64,000 nt of DNA, taken from Acetobacterium woodii DSM 1030 (lineage in GTDB: Bacteria > Bacillota > Clostridia > Eubacteriales > Eubacteriaceae). A program made the position numbers and the translations under genes. The DNA is taken from contig NC_016894.1 of assembly GCF_000247605.1 (NCBI RefSeq), positions 310,001 to 374,000 on the forward strand, written 5' to 3'. The stretch's first letter is position 1, and the number at the start of each line of letters is the position of its first letter. Below, one piece after another: positions 6,914 to 15,391 of the stretch. The notes beneath the pieces are model-generated. The model made no database searches. It worked only from the letters and a program-made list of their open reading frames with translations, and was not told where the DNA came from.

Positions 6914-8395
6914 TTAGGAAAGTTCGATAATTTTGGTCGCTACCTGATCGATAAAAGATCGATCGTGTTCAATAAAAACCATAGTTGGTGGGGTTTGAAG
7001 TAAAAGTGTTTCAATTTGTATCCGGGAAAGAACATCAATATGGTTAAGGGGTTCGTCCCACAAATATAAATGGGCGGGTTGACACAGGCTTCGGGCCAGA
7101 TAAACCTTTTTTTTCTGACCTTCGCTAAAGCTTGCCAGATCTTTTTCGAATTGTTCCCGGCTAAAGCCTAACTTTTGCAAAATGGTTTTAAATAAGCTTT
7201 CGTTGAGGTTTTGATCCTGAGCGTAACGGCGCAGATCACCCTTTAAAAAGCCTGTCTCCTGAGGGATATGTGAAAGTGTTAACTGACTGCCGCGGATCAA
7301 ATCGCCTTGAAAGGTGAGCGGTTCGCCAAGCAGCAGCTTTAAAAGGGAGGATTTCCCCGAACCGTTTTTTCCGATCAGGGCAATGCGATCCCCTTGATTG
7401 ATTGTCAAATTAAAATTTTTGATGATTTGACGCTCATCATAAAAAAGCGATAAATGATTGATTGATATCAGGCGCTCTTTTTTGTAACGTTGCGGTTTGA
7501 GTTGCAGGGAAGCTGACCAATCAATGTTTTTCAGGAGTTTTTCTTTTTCCTGAATATTCTTCTCCTGACGTTTTTCGAGTGATTTAGAGCGTTTCATCAT
7601 TTTGGCTGATTGATGACCGATGTGACCGCGATCGGGACGAAGTCCGGAAACCCGTTGGCCTTTTTTGGATTTTTCGATGGCCTGGGACCAATTTTCGGTT
7701 CGTTTGGCGGCAGTTTTTAAGTGACCGATTTCCTGTTTGAGTTTTTTATGCTGATTTAGTTCAAACTGGTCCTGGCGCTGTTTATTAAAGGCCCAACTGG
7801 AATAATTGCCTTTCTGGATATCAATGTCGGTTTTATTGATCGACAAGACATGATCGATACAGCCATCTAAAAAGTTGCGGTCATGAGAAACGAGAATAAA
7901 TCCGGATTTTTTATTCAAATAGTCACTGACAATCATGCGACCATCAAGATCCAGATGATTGGTTGGTTCGTCGATTAAGAGAAAGGAATTGGGCTTGAGA
8001 AATAACGCCACCAGTAAAATCTTTGTTTGTTCACCCCGGCTTAATGTTTCAAAACTGCGGTTTAGCACTTCGGGGTTTAGTTTTAACAGCGATAGTTCCT
8101 TATCAAGTTCCCAGGGTTCGTAATCATCAAAAATTGAATCGACAATGAAAATCGTCGAAAGGCTCGGGTCGGGGACGTCAAAGGGAAAATATTCAAAATT
8201 GACGCTGCTGCTGATGACTCCCGAATAGTCATAAAGACCCATCAGTAATTTTAAAAAGGTTGTTTTGCCCCGACCATTTCGACCAATAAAACCTAATTTC
8301 CAGTTGCTGTCAATGGTAAAAGAAACATCTTCAAAAATTTTGTGATAACTGTTTTCGTAGTTAAATGTGAGTTGTGATATGTTAATTTGCGACAT
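6914..8395 (-). CDS. ABC-F ribosome protection protein (Lsa/Vga-like)
   Basis: 493-residue protein with two ATPase domains and no membrane segment. Walker A motifs are GRNGRGKTT and GKNGSGKSS; signature motifs are LSRGEQTK and FSEGQKKK; Walker B is LLIDEPTNHLD in the first half and LYLWDEPLNHID in the second. The charged interdomain linker (about residues 210-300, rich in Lys/Gln/Glu) is the part that reaches into the ribosome in this family. Degenerate signatures and length fit antibiotic-resistance ABC-F proteins acting on lincosamides, pleuromutilins or streptogramin A; the spectrum is not deducible. ATG at 8395 is chosen for its GGAGG 8 nt upstream. A 240-nt attenuator leader precedes it, fitting drug-induced expression. 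Confidence 0.88.
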   Translation of the reverse strand: MSQINISQLTFNYENSYHKIFEDVSFTIDSNWKLGFIGRNGRGKTTFLKLLMGLYDYSGVISSSVNFEYFPFDVPDPSLSTIFIVDSIFDDYEPWELDKELSLLKLNPEVLNRSFETLSRGEQTKILLVALFLKPNSFLLIDEPTNHLDLDGRMIVSDYLNKKSGFILVSHDRNFLDGCIDHVLSINKTDIDIQKGNYSSWAFNKQRQDQFELNQHKKLKQEIGHLKTAAKRTENWSQAIEKSKKGQRVSGLRPDRGHIGHQSAKMMKRSKSLEKRQEKNIQEKEKLLKNIDWSASLQLKPQRYKKERLISINHLSLFYDERQIIKNFNLTINQGDRIALIGKNGSGKSSLLKLLLGEPLTFQGDLIRGSQLTLSHIPQETGFLKGDLRRYAQDQNLNESLFKTILQKLGFSREQFEKDLASFSEGQKKKVYLARSLCQPAHLYLWDEPLNHIDVLSRIQIETLLLQTPPTMVFIEHDRSFIDQVATKIIELS

Positions 8396-8441
8396 GATTA
8401 GTACCTCCACGGCAAAGCCATATAGTTTGACTTTGACAAGT

Positions 8442-8471
8442 AAAAAACCGCAAGAAAATTATCCTGCGGTT
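8442..8471 (-). terminator. Attenuator hairpin in the ABC-F leader
   Basis: On the minus strand AACCGCA, a 12-nt loop, TGCGGTT and then T's form an intrinsic terminator about 50 nt before the ABC-F start and after its promoter, i.e. inside the leader. Confidence 0.75.
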
Positions 8472-8613
8472 CAATCGTAGACAGCACAAAAAATCCTAAT
8501 TAACGGAGTTTGGTGAGGCTAAAGAAGCAGTGATTTTCTCGTAATTTTCTTGCTTGAGCACACAAAAACAAGCACTTTAACCGCGCTGTTTAAATGTCCG
8601 ATCCAATTGTTTA

Positions 8614-8634
8614 TTAGCAAGATAAATTACGCAT
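8614..8634 (-). CDS. Six-codon leader peptide of the ABC-F gene
   Basis: Reads MRNLSC then TAA. ATG at 8634 follows an AAAGGAG plus GAGAGG region on the minus strand and lies about 70 nt downstream of a good promoter. Translation stalled on such a short frame by a drug could change folding of the leader so that the terminator at 8442-8471 does not form. Leader peptides of this kind are known for resistance ABC-F and erm genes; the peptide here is inferred from position and ribosome site alone. Confidence 0.55.
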   Translation of the reverse strand: MRNLSC

Positions 8635-8701
8635 CCTCTCGACTCCTTTTTTTATTTTGATTTGGTTAAGCAGTTTTGCAACGGCTTATTGTGTTGATCT
8701 T

Positions 8702-8730
8702 ATTTTAACACTTTTGGCGGTTGATTTCAA
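8702..8730 (-). promoter_or_regulatory. Promoter of the ABC-F leader
   Basis: Minus-strand TTGAAA (8725-8730) and TAAAAT (8702-8707) with an exact 17-bp spacer, upstream of the leader peptide. Confidence 0.7.
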
Positions 8731-8744
8731 TCCCGGTTGATCAT

Positions 8745-9647
8745 TTAAGGTTTTAGAAATGTAAGCTGTTTTTCTGATGGTTCGTAAACTTTCAGTTTCT
8801 CCTTAATTGGTTTGCTGTAGCTGTTGGATAAGCCAAAAGCCTGGCGTAACGGATTGAGTCGGCGATAAAGTTCGTCCTTATATGTTTTAGGAGCGCCGCC
8901 TTTTTGGTATAATTCCCATAGCAAAGCAAATTTTTCCGGGAAGCAGGTTTTGATAAAGTCAAAAAAAGCGGGTCGGGTCGCCCCCCGTAGATAAAGCACC
9001 CCGGGGAGGACATAATCGATAGTGGCAGCTCTTGCGGCGGTAAATAAGGCTGTTAAGGTGTCAGTGTCATCGGTCAGGCCGGGAATAATGGGCATCAGAT
9101 GAAAACCGATGGAGGCATTGGTTTTCCGGAATGTTTTTAGCATTTCAAAACGGGCCCGAGAGGATACCGCCCCTGGTTCTAATTTTTTTTGAAGGGCTTC
9201 ATCCATAGTGGTAACGGTAGCAGCGACATTAATGTAGGTAATCCGGGAGAGTTCATCTATCAGATCATAATCCCGAAGAATTAAATCTGACTTAGTTGAA
9301 ATAATGGCGGGGGTTTTATATTGAATCAGTAGTTTTAAAATTGCCGGCATCAGCTGATAGTTGCTTTCGGCTGGTTGATAGGAATCGGTGACACCACCAA
9401 GATTGACAATCTCCCGTTTCCAGTTGGGGGAACGGAGTTGTTTTTCGAGAGCCTCGACAATGTTGGTTTTAACGGCAACGTTTGTTGAAAAATCGCGATA
9501 ACCGCTAAAACCATGGGTGCCCATGGCGTAGCAATACCGGCAGCCATGGCTACAGCCCCGATAAGGATTAAGATCCCAGCCGTAGGGAATTTTTCGTTTT
9601 AGTTCATGAAGTGCACTGGTGCAGGTGATGGGACGACATGGTGGCAT
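8745..9647 (-). CDS. Radical SAM protein, SPL/Rv2578c-type
   Basis: 300-residue radical SAM protein. The cluster motif CSHGCRYCYA (C-x3-C-x2-C, about residues 32-41) binds the 4Fe-4S cluster and SAM. NLGGVTDSYQPAE, ISTKSDLILRD and HLMPIIPGLTDD are typical of the group often annotated as spore-photoproduct-lyase-like or DNA repair photolyase; actual substrate is unknown. The C-terminal part has no added Fe-S cysteines. ATG at 9647 follows AAAGGAGAG. It is upstream of the ABC-F gene on the same strand but separated by that gene's own promoter. Confidence 0.85.
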   Translation of the reverse strand: MPPCRPITCTSALHELKRKIPYGWDLNPYRGCSHGCRYCYAMGTHGFSGYRDFSTNVAVKTNIVEALEKQLRSPNWKREIVNLGGVTDSYQPAESNYQLMPAILKLLIQYKTPAIISTKSDLILRDYDLIDELSRITYINVAATVTTMDEALQKKLEPGAVSSRARFEMLKTFRKTNASIGFHLMPIIPGLTDDTDTLTALFTAARAATIDYVLPGVLYLRGATRPAFFDFIKTCFPEKFALLWELYQKGGAPKTYKDELYRRLNPLRQAFGLSNSYSKPIKEKLKVYEPSEKQLTFLKP

Positions 9648-9674
9648 AATAACTCTCCTTTGATATGAAGGATT

Positions 9675-9744
9675 TAGGTAATGGCGAAATTAAAAAACAT
9701 CGAACAACTGCACCCAAAGCTCACGGCATTTTTGCAATTACGTA
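9675..9744. repeat. Small mobile-looking repeat, copy B (internally deleted)
   Basis: Ends TAGGTAATGGCG / TTGCAATTACGTA. It matches copy A read on the opposite strand, sharing AAACATCGAAC on the left and CCAAAGCTCACGGCAT on the right, but lacks the central ~43-bp hairpin. Confidence 0.7.
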
Positions 9745-9924
9745 CATGTAGGATTGGTTTGGCAAGGATCGACGTTTACCGAATTTCTTTAGCTTTTTAA
9801 GTATATGTCATAAAAGTTTAGACTGTCTATAAGATTATATGATAAAATTATTTACTATTTAACTGACATTTTAGGATTAAATTTGAATAAGAAAAATAAA
9901 TTTTAACGAAGGGGGGTAACTGGT

Positions 9925-11103
9925 GTGAATAATCGTAATCGAGGCGGAGCTAAAGTTATCGCGGTTATCATCATTTCCGTACTGATTATGCTGTTACTAT
10001 CAGCCGGCGCATATCTGGCTTTAACCGATTTAAATTTGGTTGGAAAGGCTAATAACTTAGTAAAACGGATTGATATTGGATCATTTTTTGACGATGGCAA
10101 AGCCGCAAAAACTGAATTTGAAAGTGTTAATTCACAGCAGCGATTTGACGGTTATGCCTTTCTCCAGGAAAATGAAAAACAGGCTTATATCCAGATCGTT
10201 CAGATGCTTAATGATTTTGATGAAGATGTGAAAGTCCGCAATGTCAATACAACAGAAATTGAACGGGTCTTAAGCGCAATCGATTATGACTATCCGGAAA
10301 TATTCTGGGCGGGAGAGTTTTCCTATTATTTTGATGAAATTGATCAAAGTGTCAGCAAGGTAATGGTGGCTTATCCTTATGATGAAGCAGAAAAAGATCG
10401 GCGTCAGGTCGAGATTGATGCGGCTTTTGGGGAATATAGCGCGGGTATTAATAATAATATGAGCGAATATGAAAAAGTTAAATATACCTATGAATACGTC
10501 ATTAAAAATACTGTTTATCGCGAAGATCTTGAAGATGATCAGAATATTTACAGTGTTTTTGGAAAAAAAGGATCGGTTTGCGCGGGTTATTCCAAGGCGA
10601 TTCAATATCTGTTAAAACGGATTGGCATTGAGTGTTCATATGTAGCGGGTGAAGCCATTGGCCAGGGCGCTCACGCCTGGAATATTGTTCGGGTTGATGG
10701 TGACTATTATTATCTCGATGCCACCTGGGGCGAATTTAACAATGAAGACAATGAAGATCCGGAAAAAAGTATCTTTTATGATTATTTCTGTGTTACCAGT
10801 GCGGAGTTGTTAAAATCACATCAACTGGACCAATCATTAATCACCTATCCGGAACTTACGGCTACTGCCGCAAATTACTTTGTCAAAGAAAATAAAATTT
10901 ATGATTTAAACAAAAAAAGCGAACAAAATCGTTTTGAAGGGGATCTGGAAACGGCGATTAATGAAGGTGAAAAATATTTTCATTATGCAATTACCGATGC
11001 CAACAGTATTGGCACGGCAGAAAACCTGATGGATGAAATTTTAGGTTCTTATTACTGGTTTTCGAGTGATGACAACATGTCAAATACCGTCGAACTTTAT
11101 TAA
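9925..11103 (+). CDS. Membrane-anchored transglutaminase-like protein
   Basis: 392 residues. An N-terminal basic start is followed by TM helix at about 10-32, so the bulk is outside the cell. The transglutaminase/protease-like core lies at about 185-285 with the catalytic triad visible: Cys219 in GSVCAGYSKA, His250 in GAHAWN and Asp265 in YLDATWG. Such proteins act as peptidases, amidases or cross-linkers at the cell surface; substrate unknown. The start is GTG at 9925 after a GGGGGG-rich ribosome site. Monocistronic, followed by a strong terminator. Confidence 0.85.
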   Translation: MNNRNRGGAKVIAVIIISVLIMLLLSAGAYLALTDLNLVGKANNLVKRIDIGSFFDDGKAAKTEFESVNSQQRFDGYAFLQENEKQAYIQIVQMLNDFDEDVKVRNVNTTEIERVLSAIDYDYPEIFWAGEFSYYFDEIDQSVSKVMVAYPYDEAEKDRRQVEIDAAFGEYSAGINNNMSEYEKVKYTYEYVIKNTVYREDLEDDQNIYSVFGKKGSVCAGYSKAIQYLLKRIGIECSYVAGEAIGQGAHAWNIVRVDGDYYYLDATWGEFNNEDNEDPEKSIFYDYFCVTSAELLKSHQLDQSLITYPELTATAANYFVKENKIYDLNKKSEQNRFEGDLETAINEGEKYFHYAITDANSIGTAENLMDEILGSYYWFSSDDNMSNTVELY

Positions 11104-11106
11104 ACA

Positions 11107-11154
11107 AGGGCCCCCGTTTTAAGGTTAACCTTAAGACGGGGGCCCTATTTTATT
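11107..11154. terminator. Strong bidirectional terminator
   Basis: AGGGCCCCCGTTTTAAGG pairs with CCTTAAGACGGGGGCCCT, then ATTTTATT; lies between convergent genes. Confidence 0.9.
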
Positions 11155-11584
11155 CCATGGCAATCAGCTGAACGCCATGAACACCATCCAATTCGTCAAG
11201 CATGTTCATCAATTCATCGATGCTGATGAGCAGATTCTTACCATCCAGGGTAACAATCACAACGGCAGCCTGGTTAATCGGAATATCCTGATGAATCGTA
11301 ATGATGCTGGTTTGATGGTCGCGAAGGATATTAAGAATCTTTGATAAGATCCCCTGCCGGTCATCTAACTTAAATGAAAGCGTGAATTTTCGGCCATAAT
11401 TTTCCGAAGGGGTAAAAATATAATCCTTGTATTTATAATAGGTACTGCGGCTGATACCGACTTTTTTGACGGCATCGCTGACGGATTTACATTGTGCGGA
11501 TTCCATTAAAGAGCGGGCTTCAACAACCTTAGAATAATAATCGGGCAATATTTTTTTGTTAACAATAAGATAATCTTTAATCAA
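11150..11584 (-). CDS. ACT domain protein of the UPF0735/PheB type
   Basis: 144 residues. The first 60 contain a helix-turn-helix-like stretch (SVSDAVKKVGISRSTYYKYKD), the last 75 an ACT amino-acid-binding domain (LSFKLDDRQGILSKILNILR). This family is often encoded beside hom and thrB and is assumed to sense an amino acid, but its role is unsettled. It begins with TTG at 11584; the ribosome site AGGAGG overlaps the last codons of thrB, whose stop is 4 nt upstream, so the gene is translationally coupled to thrB. Confidence 0.85.
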   Translation of the reverse strand: MIKDYLIVNKKILPDYYSKVVEARSLMESAQCKSVSDAVKKVGISRSTYYKYKDYIFTPSENYGRKFTLSFKLDDRQGILSKILNILRDHQTSIITIHQDIPINQAAVVIVTLDGKNLLISIDELMNMLDELDGVHGVQLIAME

Positions 11585-11588
11585 TCGT

Positions 11589-12479
11589 TCAACCTCCTAA
11601 AACTTGAACACCGGTATGATCAGGCGCTAAAGGAAGGATTTGCCATCCCGGTGATTTCTCAGCTAAATAGGCTGACATTTTTGTTTGAAAATGGAGGTTA
11701 GCTACCGAATTAATAACTAAAATGGTTGGACCAGCCCCGCTGATACAAGTGTTCAGACAACCCATCTCTTTAGCTTTTTTGGTGATGGTATCGTAATGAT
11801 GAATGAGTTTTTTACGATAGGGTTGGTGCAGGCGATCCTTCATACTTAATCGGAGAATATCCTCAGAACCATTGGTCAAGGCCAGATAGGTCATGGTTGC
11901 CCGGGGCAGGTTGTGGGTCGCATCGCCGAAGCTGATTTTTTTTGGTAAAACCTGACGGGCATCAGCGGTTGACAAAGGAAAGTCGGGAACCAGGGCATAA
12001 AATTCGTAACCGGGATGGACCGAGCTTTTGATATAAATATTTTTACCATGATCATTCATAGAAACAACCAAACCACCATAGATGGCTGGGGCCACATTGT
12101 CTGGATGTCCTTCCAGTTCCACGGCCATATCAAACAGTTCATCAGTTGTCAGTGGGGCCCCAATCAAAGTGTTGGCTCCAAATAATCCGCCGACAATGCA
12201 GGTGGCTGAACTGCCAAGTCCGCGACTGATCGGGACTTCTACCGCGGAATGAAGATAAAGACCTTGGGGACGATAAGCTACTTTTTTAAAGACTTTTTGC
12301 ATTGACCGATAAACCAGGTTGGTATCGCTCTGATACTTGCGTTCAACCCCGCGAATGGTCAGTTTGCCATCGTTTTTTTCTTCAAAGCTAAACGTATTAT
12401 AGATTGACAAAGCAAGGCCAAAGGCGTCAAAACCGGGGCCAAGATTGGCGCTGGTGCCGGGAACTTGGATCTTAATCAT
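11589..12479 (-). CDS. thrB: Homoserine kinase
   Basis: 296-residue GHMP kinase that phosphorylates L-homoserine for threonine synthesis. The N-terminal VPGTSANLGPGFDAFGLAL and the ATP-binding loop PISRGLGSSATCIVGG (about residues 82-97) are diagnostic, and the third GHMP motif is CISGAGPTIL near 235-244. ATG at 12479 overlaps the stop of thrC by 8 bp with GGAG upstream inside thrC. Middle gene of the thrC-thrB-ACT operon. Confidence 0.96.
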   Translation of the reverse strand: MIKIQVPGTSANLGPGFDAFGLALSIYNTFSFEEKNDGKLTIRGVERKYQSDTNLVYRSMQKVFKKVAYRPQGLYLHSAVEVPISRGLGSSATCIVGGLFGANTLIGAPLTTDELFDMAVELEGHPDNVAPAIYGGLVVSMNDHGKNIYIKSSVHPGYEFYALVPDFPLSTADARQVLPKKISFGDATHNLPRATMTYLALTNGSEDILRLSMKDRLHQPYRKKLIHHYDTITKKAKEMGCLNTCISGAGPTILVINSVANLHFQTKMSAYLAEKSPGWQILPLAPDHTGVQVLGG

Positions 12480-13977
12480 TGGCGTGCTCCTGATGATTTA
12501 AGAAATCGAGAACCGCTTTTGACATGTCGGTTTTATCACATTGAGATTGGTGGTGATTGTCTTTTTTATCCAGATCTTTTAGTGGTAAAGGCACGGTAGT
12601 ACCGGTTTTTTCAGCGAGCAGACTTAATAATGCATAATCATTTGCGTCACAGGCACCAAAAATACTTTCATAAACCGAACGGGCAAACTTATAAGGGCTG
12701 GCGGTTGAGACAATTACTGTTTTGGTCGAATCACCAGTCTCCTTGCGATAGTCGTCATAAACTTTGTTGGCGACAGCAGTATGCGGATCCATCAGATAAC
12801 TGCTTTGATCAAAAACAGATTTGATCGCTTGTGAGGTTTCCGTTTCATCGGCGGTACCGGCATAAAAGAGCTGAGTTTTTTCCATCAGGGTTTTAGAAAC
12901 TTGGTAAGTACCATCGTTTTTAAGTTGCTCCATAAGGGTTTTTACGGAATCTGAATCGCAATCGGATAAATCATAAAGCAAACGTTCCAGATTGCTTGAA
13001 ATGAGAATATCCATCGATGGCGATGAGGTTTTATAAAAATCCCGATTGCGGTTGTACTGACCGGTTTCAAAAAAATCGGTCAGCACTTTATTCGCATTTG
13101 AGGCGCAGATCAGTTTGTTTATCGGTAAACCAAGCCGAGCAGCGTAATAACCGGCCAGAATATTGCCAAAATTGCCGGTTGGGACAACAAAATTTATTTG
13201 TTCATCGGGTTGAATTTCGCCGCGTTTTAACAGGTCGTAATAGCTATAAAAATAATAGACAACCTGAGGCAATAAACGGCCGATATTGATTGAATTAGCA
13301 GATGAAAAGATGACGTTCGATGCGGCCAGTTTGGCGGCCATATGGGAATCATTAAGAATTATTTTGACGCCATTTTGAGTGTCATCGAAATTTCCATCAA
13401 CACCGACTACACAGGTGTTGGCACCAGTTTGGGTAAGCATTTGTTTTTCCTGAATGGTACTGACCCCGTCTTTGGGATAAAAGACGATAATACTGATATT
13501 GGCAACGTCGGCAAAACCTTCTAAGGCCGCTTTTCCGGTATCGCCGGAAGTAGCGGTTAAAATCATTATTTTCTTCTGATTATTTACATTTTTCATGGAT
13601 TCTACCATCAGATATGGTAAAATAGTCAAAGCCATATCTTTAAAAGCACAGGTCGGACCATGAAAGAGCTCAAGGAAATAACGATCGTTGACTTTTTTTA
13701 AAGCAACCGGTTCTTGATCTTCAAATTTACCGGAATAATAAGCGCCTTTAATGGCATCAGAAATTTGTTGTTCGGTGAAATCATTGAGGAACGCGGAGAA
13801 GATGACATTTGCCATTTCGCCGTAGCTTTTTCCGATCAGTTTTTGTGGATCGAATTGAATCTGATTGATAAAGTTGGGGACAAAAAGTCCACCATCCGGG
13901 GCTAATCCTTGCAGGATTCCTTGGGATGCAGAAACGTTGATGTCTTTGGATCGAGTGCTGTTGTAGCCTTTTTTCAT
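12472..13977 (-). CDS. thrC: Threonine synthase
   Basis: 501 residues, PLP enzyme converting O-phosphohomoserine to threonine. The PLP lysine is in HGPTCAFKDMALTILP (about residues 103-118); the phosphate loop area TSGDTGKAALEGF and VVPTGNFGNILAGYYA also fit. Length places it with the longer yeast/E. coli-type enzymes. The start is ATG at 13977 because GGAGG lies 7 nt upstream; an upstream in-frame ATG at 14025 lacks a ribosome site. First gene of the operon, divergent from hom-lysC. Confidence 0.95.
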   Translation of the reverse strand: MKKGYNSTRSKDINVSASQGILQGLAPDGGLFVPNFINQIQFDPQKLIGKSYGEMANVIFSAFLNDFTEQQISDAIKGAYYSGKFEDQEPVALKKVNDRYFLELFHGPTCAFKDMALTILPYLMVESMKNVNNQKKIMILTATSGDTGKAALEGFADVANISIIVFYPKDGVSTIQEKQMLTQTGANTCVVGVDGNFDDTQNGVKIILNDSHMAAKLAASNVIFSSANSINIGRLLPQVVYYFYSYYDLLKRGEIQPDEQINFVVPTGNFGNILAGYYAARLGLPINKLICASNANKVLTDFFETGQYNRNRDFYKTSSPSMDILISSNLERLLYDLSDCDSDSVKTLMEQLKNDGTYQVSKTLMEKTQLFYAGTADETETSQAIKSVFDQSSYLMDPHTAVANKVYDDYRKETGDSTKTVIVSTASPYKFARSVYESIFGACDANDYALLSLLAEKTGTTVPLPLKDLDKKDNHHQSQCDKTDMSKAVLDFLNHQEHAND

Positions 13978-14023
13978 GTAATTCCTCCAAAAATTTATGG
14001 TGTGGGGGAAAAAAATCTTCCCC

Positions 14024-14079
14024 ATAGGGTATTGAATAACCTATAAGTATATGATAGAATGTTTTCACTGAAAAAACAA
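14024..14079. promoter_or_regulatory. Overlapping divergent promoters of thrC and hom with a palindrome
   Basis: Minus strand: TTGTTT (14074-14079) and TATCAT (14051-14056), 17-bp spacer, toward thrC. Plus strand: TTGAAT (14032-14037) and TAGAAT (14055-14060), 17-bp spacer, toward hom. The near-perfect palindrome ATAGGGTATTGAATAACCT at 14024 onward (21 bp to 14044) covers the hom -35 and the thrC start region, so one regulator could act on both operons. Confidence 0.6.
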
Positions 14080-14117
14080 GTGTTTTTAGAATAAATACAT
14101 ATACGAGGTGAACTTTA

Positions 14118-15371
14118 TTGAATATTGCACTATTGGGCTTTGGAACGATTGGTTCCGGGGTTTATGAACTCATCAATTTAAATAAAGGCAAGTTCTCGGG
14201 AAACTTCACAGACATGGAATCCCGAAAAGCGAGCCCAGTGATTACCAAGGTACTGGAACGTGATACCACTAAGGATCTCGGCGATACCGTTGGTAAAATT
14301 GTGACCCATCCCAGTGAAATACTGGAAGATGAGAGTATTGGTCTTGTGATTGCCCTGATGGGAGGCATGGACTTTGAATATGAAATGATCAAAGAATGTC
14401 TTAAGGCGGGAAAACACGTAGTAACTGCCAATAAGGCAGTGATCTCGGAATATTTTGAAGAATTACTCACCCTGGCCGAAGAAAATGGCGTGGTTTTACG
14501 TTATGAGGCTTCCGTGGGGGGCGGAATTCCGATTATTGGTAGCCTTAAAGAAGAAATGAAAATTAATCGGGTTACCGAAATTAAGGGAATTTTGAATGGC
14601 ACGACAAATTTTATCTTATCAAAAATGACCGAAGAAGGGGCCGATTTTGGCGAAACCCTGGCTTTGGCACAGTCGATCGGTTTTGCTGAAGCAGATCCCA
14701 CGGCTGACGTGGAAGGATATGATGTATCCCGAAAGTTATCAATACTTTCATCAATGGCTTATGAAAGTATTATTCGTGATGAAGATGTTTATAAGCGCGG
14801 AATTACGGATGTCCGGGCTGCCGATATCGAGATGATTGGCAGCATGGGTTATGTCGTTAAATATCTGGGCCATTCGATTTTGGAGCATAAAAATGTTTAT
14901 ACCACCGTCGAACCGGTGTTATTTAAAGAAGCATCAATTATGAGCAATGTTAACAGTGAGTTTAATATTATCTCCATTACCGGAGATATTATTGGCGAGT
15001 TGCAGTTTTATGGAAAAGGTGCTGGTAAAGATGCCACGGCTAATGCTGTCGTTGGTGATGTGCTTTACATTCTTAATATTGTCAAAGAACAAAATTATCC
15101 TAAACCATTGCGATTAAATCGGAAACTTAATAAAATCGGAACCGATATTTTCAAGGGAAAATATTATTTAAGAGCGAATTTAGATGATAAAGAAATGCTG
15201 GATACCGTATTGACCGCAGTAGAAACAGTGGCGGCCCGAAAAACGGTGATTGTTAATGATAATCAGGTTTATGTGGTAACCAGTGTGATTGCCGCTAATG
15301 ATTTTAACACCATGGCAGAAAAATTAAAAGAAACGGTGCCTGAATTGTTTTATGCCCGGATCTATGAATAA
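14118..15371 (+). CDS. hom: Homoserine dehydrogenase
   Basis: 417 residues; reduces aspartate semialdehyde to homoserine. The N-terminal Rossmann motif is ALLGFGTIGSGVYEL; the catalytic core shows ANKAVIS, GGGIPIIGSLKE, GILNGTTNFIL and FAEADPTADVEGYD. The last ~75 residues form an ACT domain (RANLDDKEMLDTV), expected to mediate feedback by threonine. The start is TTG at 14118 with GAGGTG 7 nt upstream. First gene of hom-lysC. Confidence 0.96.
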   Translation: MNIALLGFGTIGSGVYELINLNKGKFSGNFTDMESRKASPVITKVLERDTTKDLGDTVGKIVTHPSEILEDESIGLVIALMGGMDFEYEMIKECLKAGKHVVTANKAVISEYFEELLTLAEENGVVLRYEASVGGGIPIIGSLKEEMKINRVTEIKGILNGTTNFILSKMTEEGADFGETLALAQSIGFAEADPTADVEGYDVSRKLSILSSMAYESIIRDEDVYKRGITDVRAADIEMIGSMGYVVKYLGHSILEHKNVYTTVEPVLFKEASIMSNVNSEFNIISITGDIIGELQFYGKGAGKDATANAVVGDVLYILNIVKEQNYPKPLRLNRKLNKIGTDIFKGKYYLRANLDDKEMLDTVLTAVETVAARKTVIVNDNQVYVVTSVIAANDFNTMAEKLKETVPELFYARIYE

Positions 15372-15391
15372 GAAAAGAGTGACAGAGGTAA

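Noticed and set aside
14162-14470. Minus-strand frame inside hom
   Set aside because: Codon pattern and ribosome site are poor and hom covers it fully.
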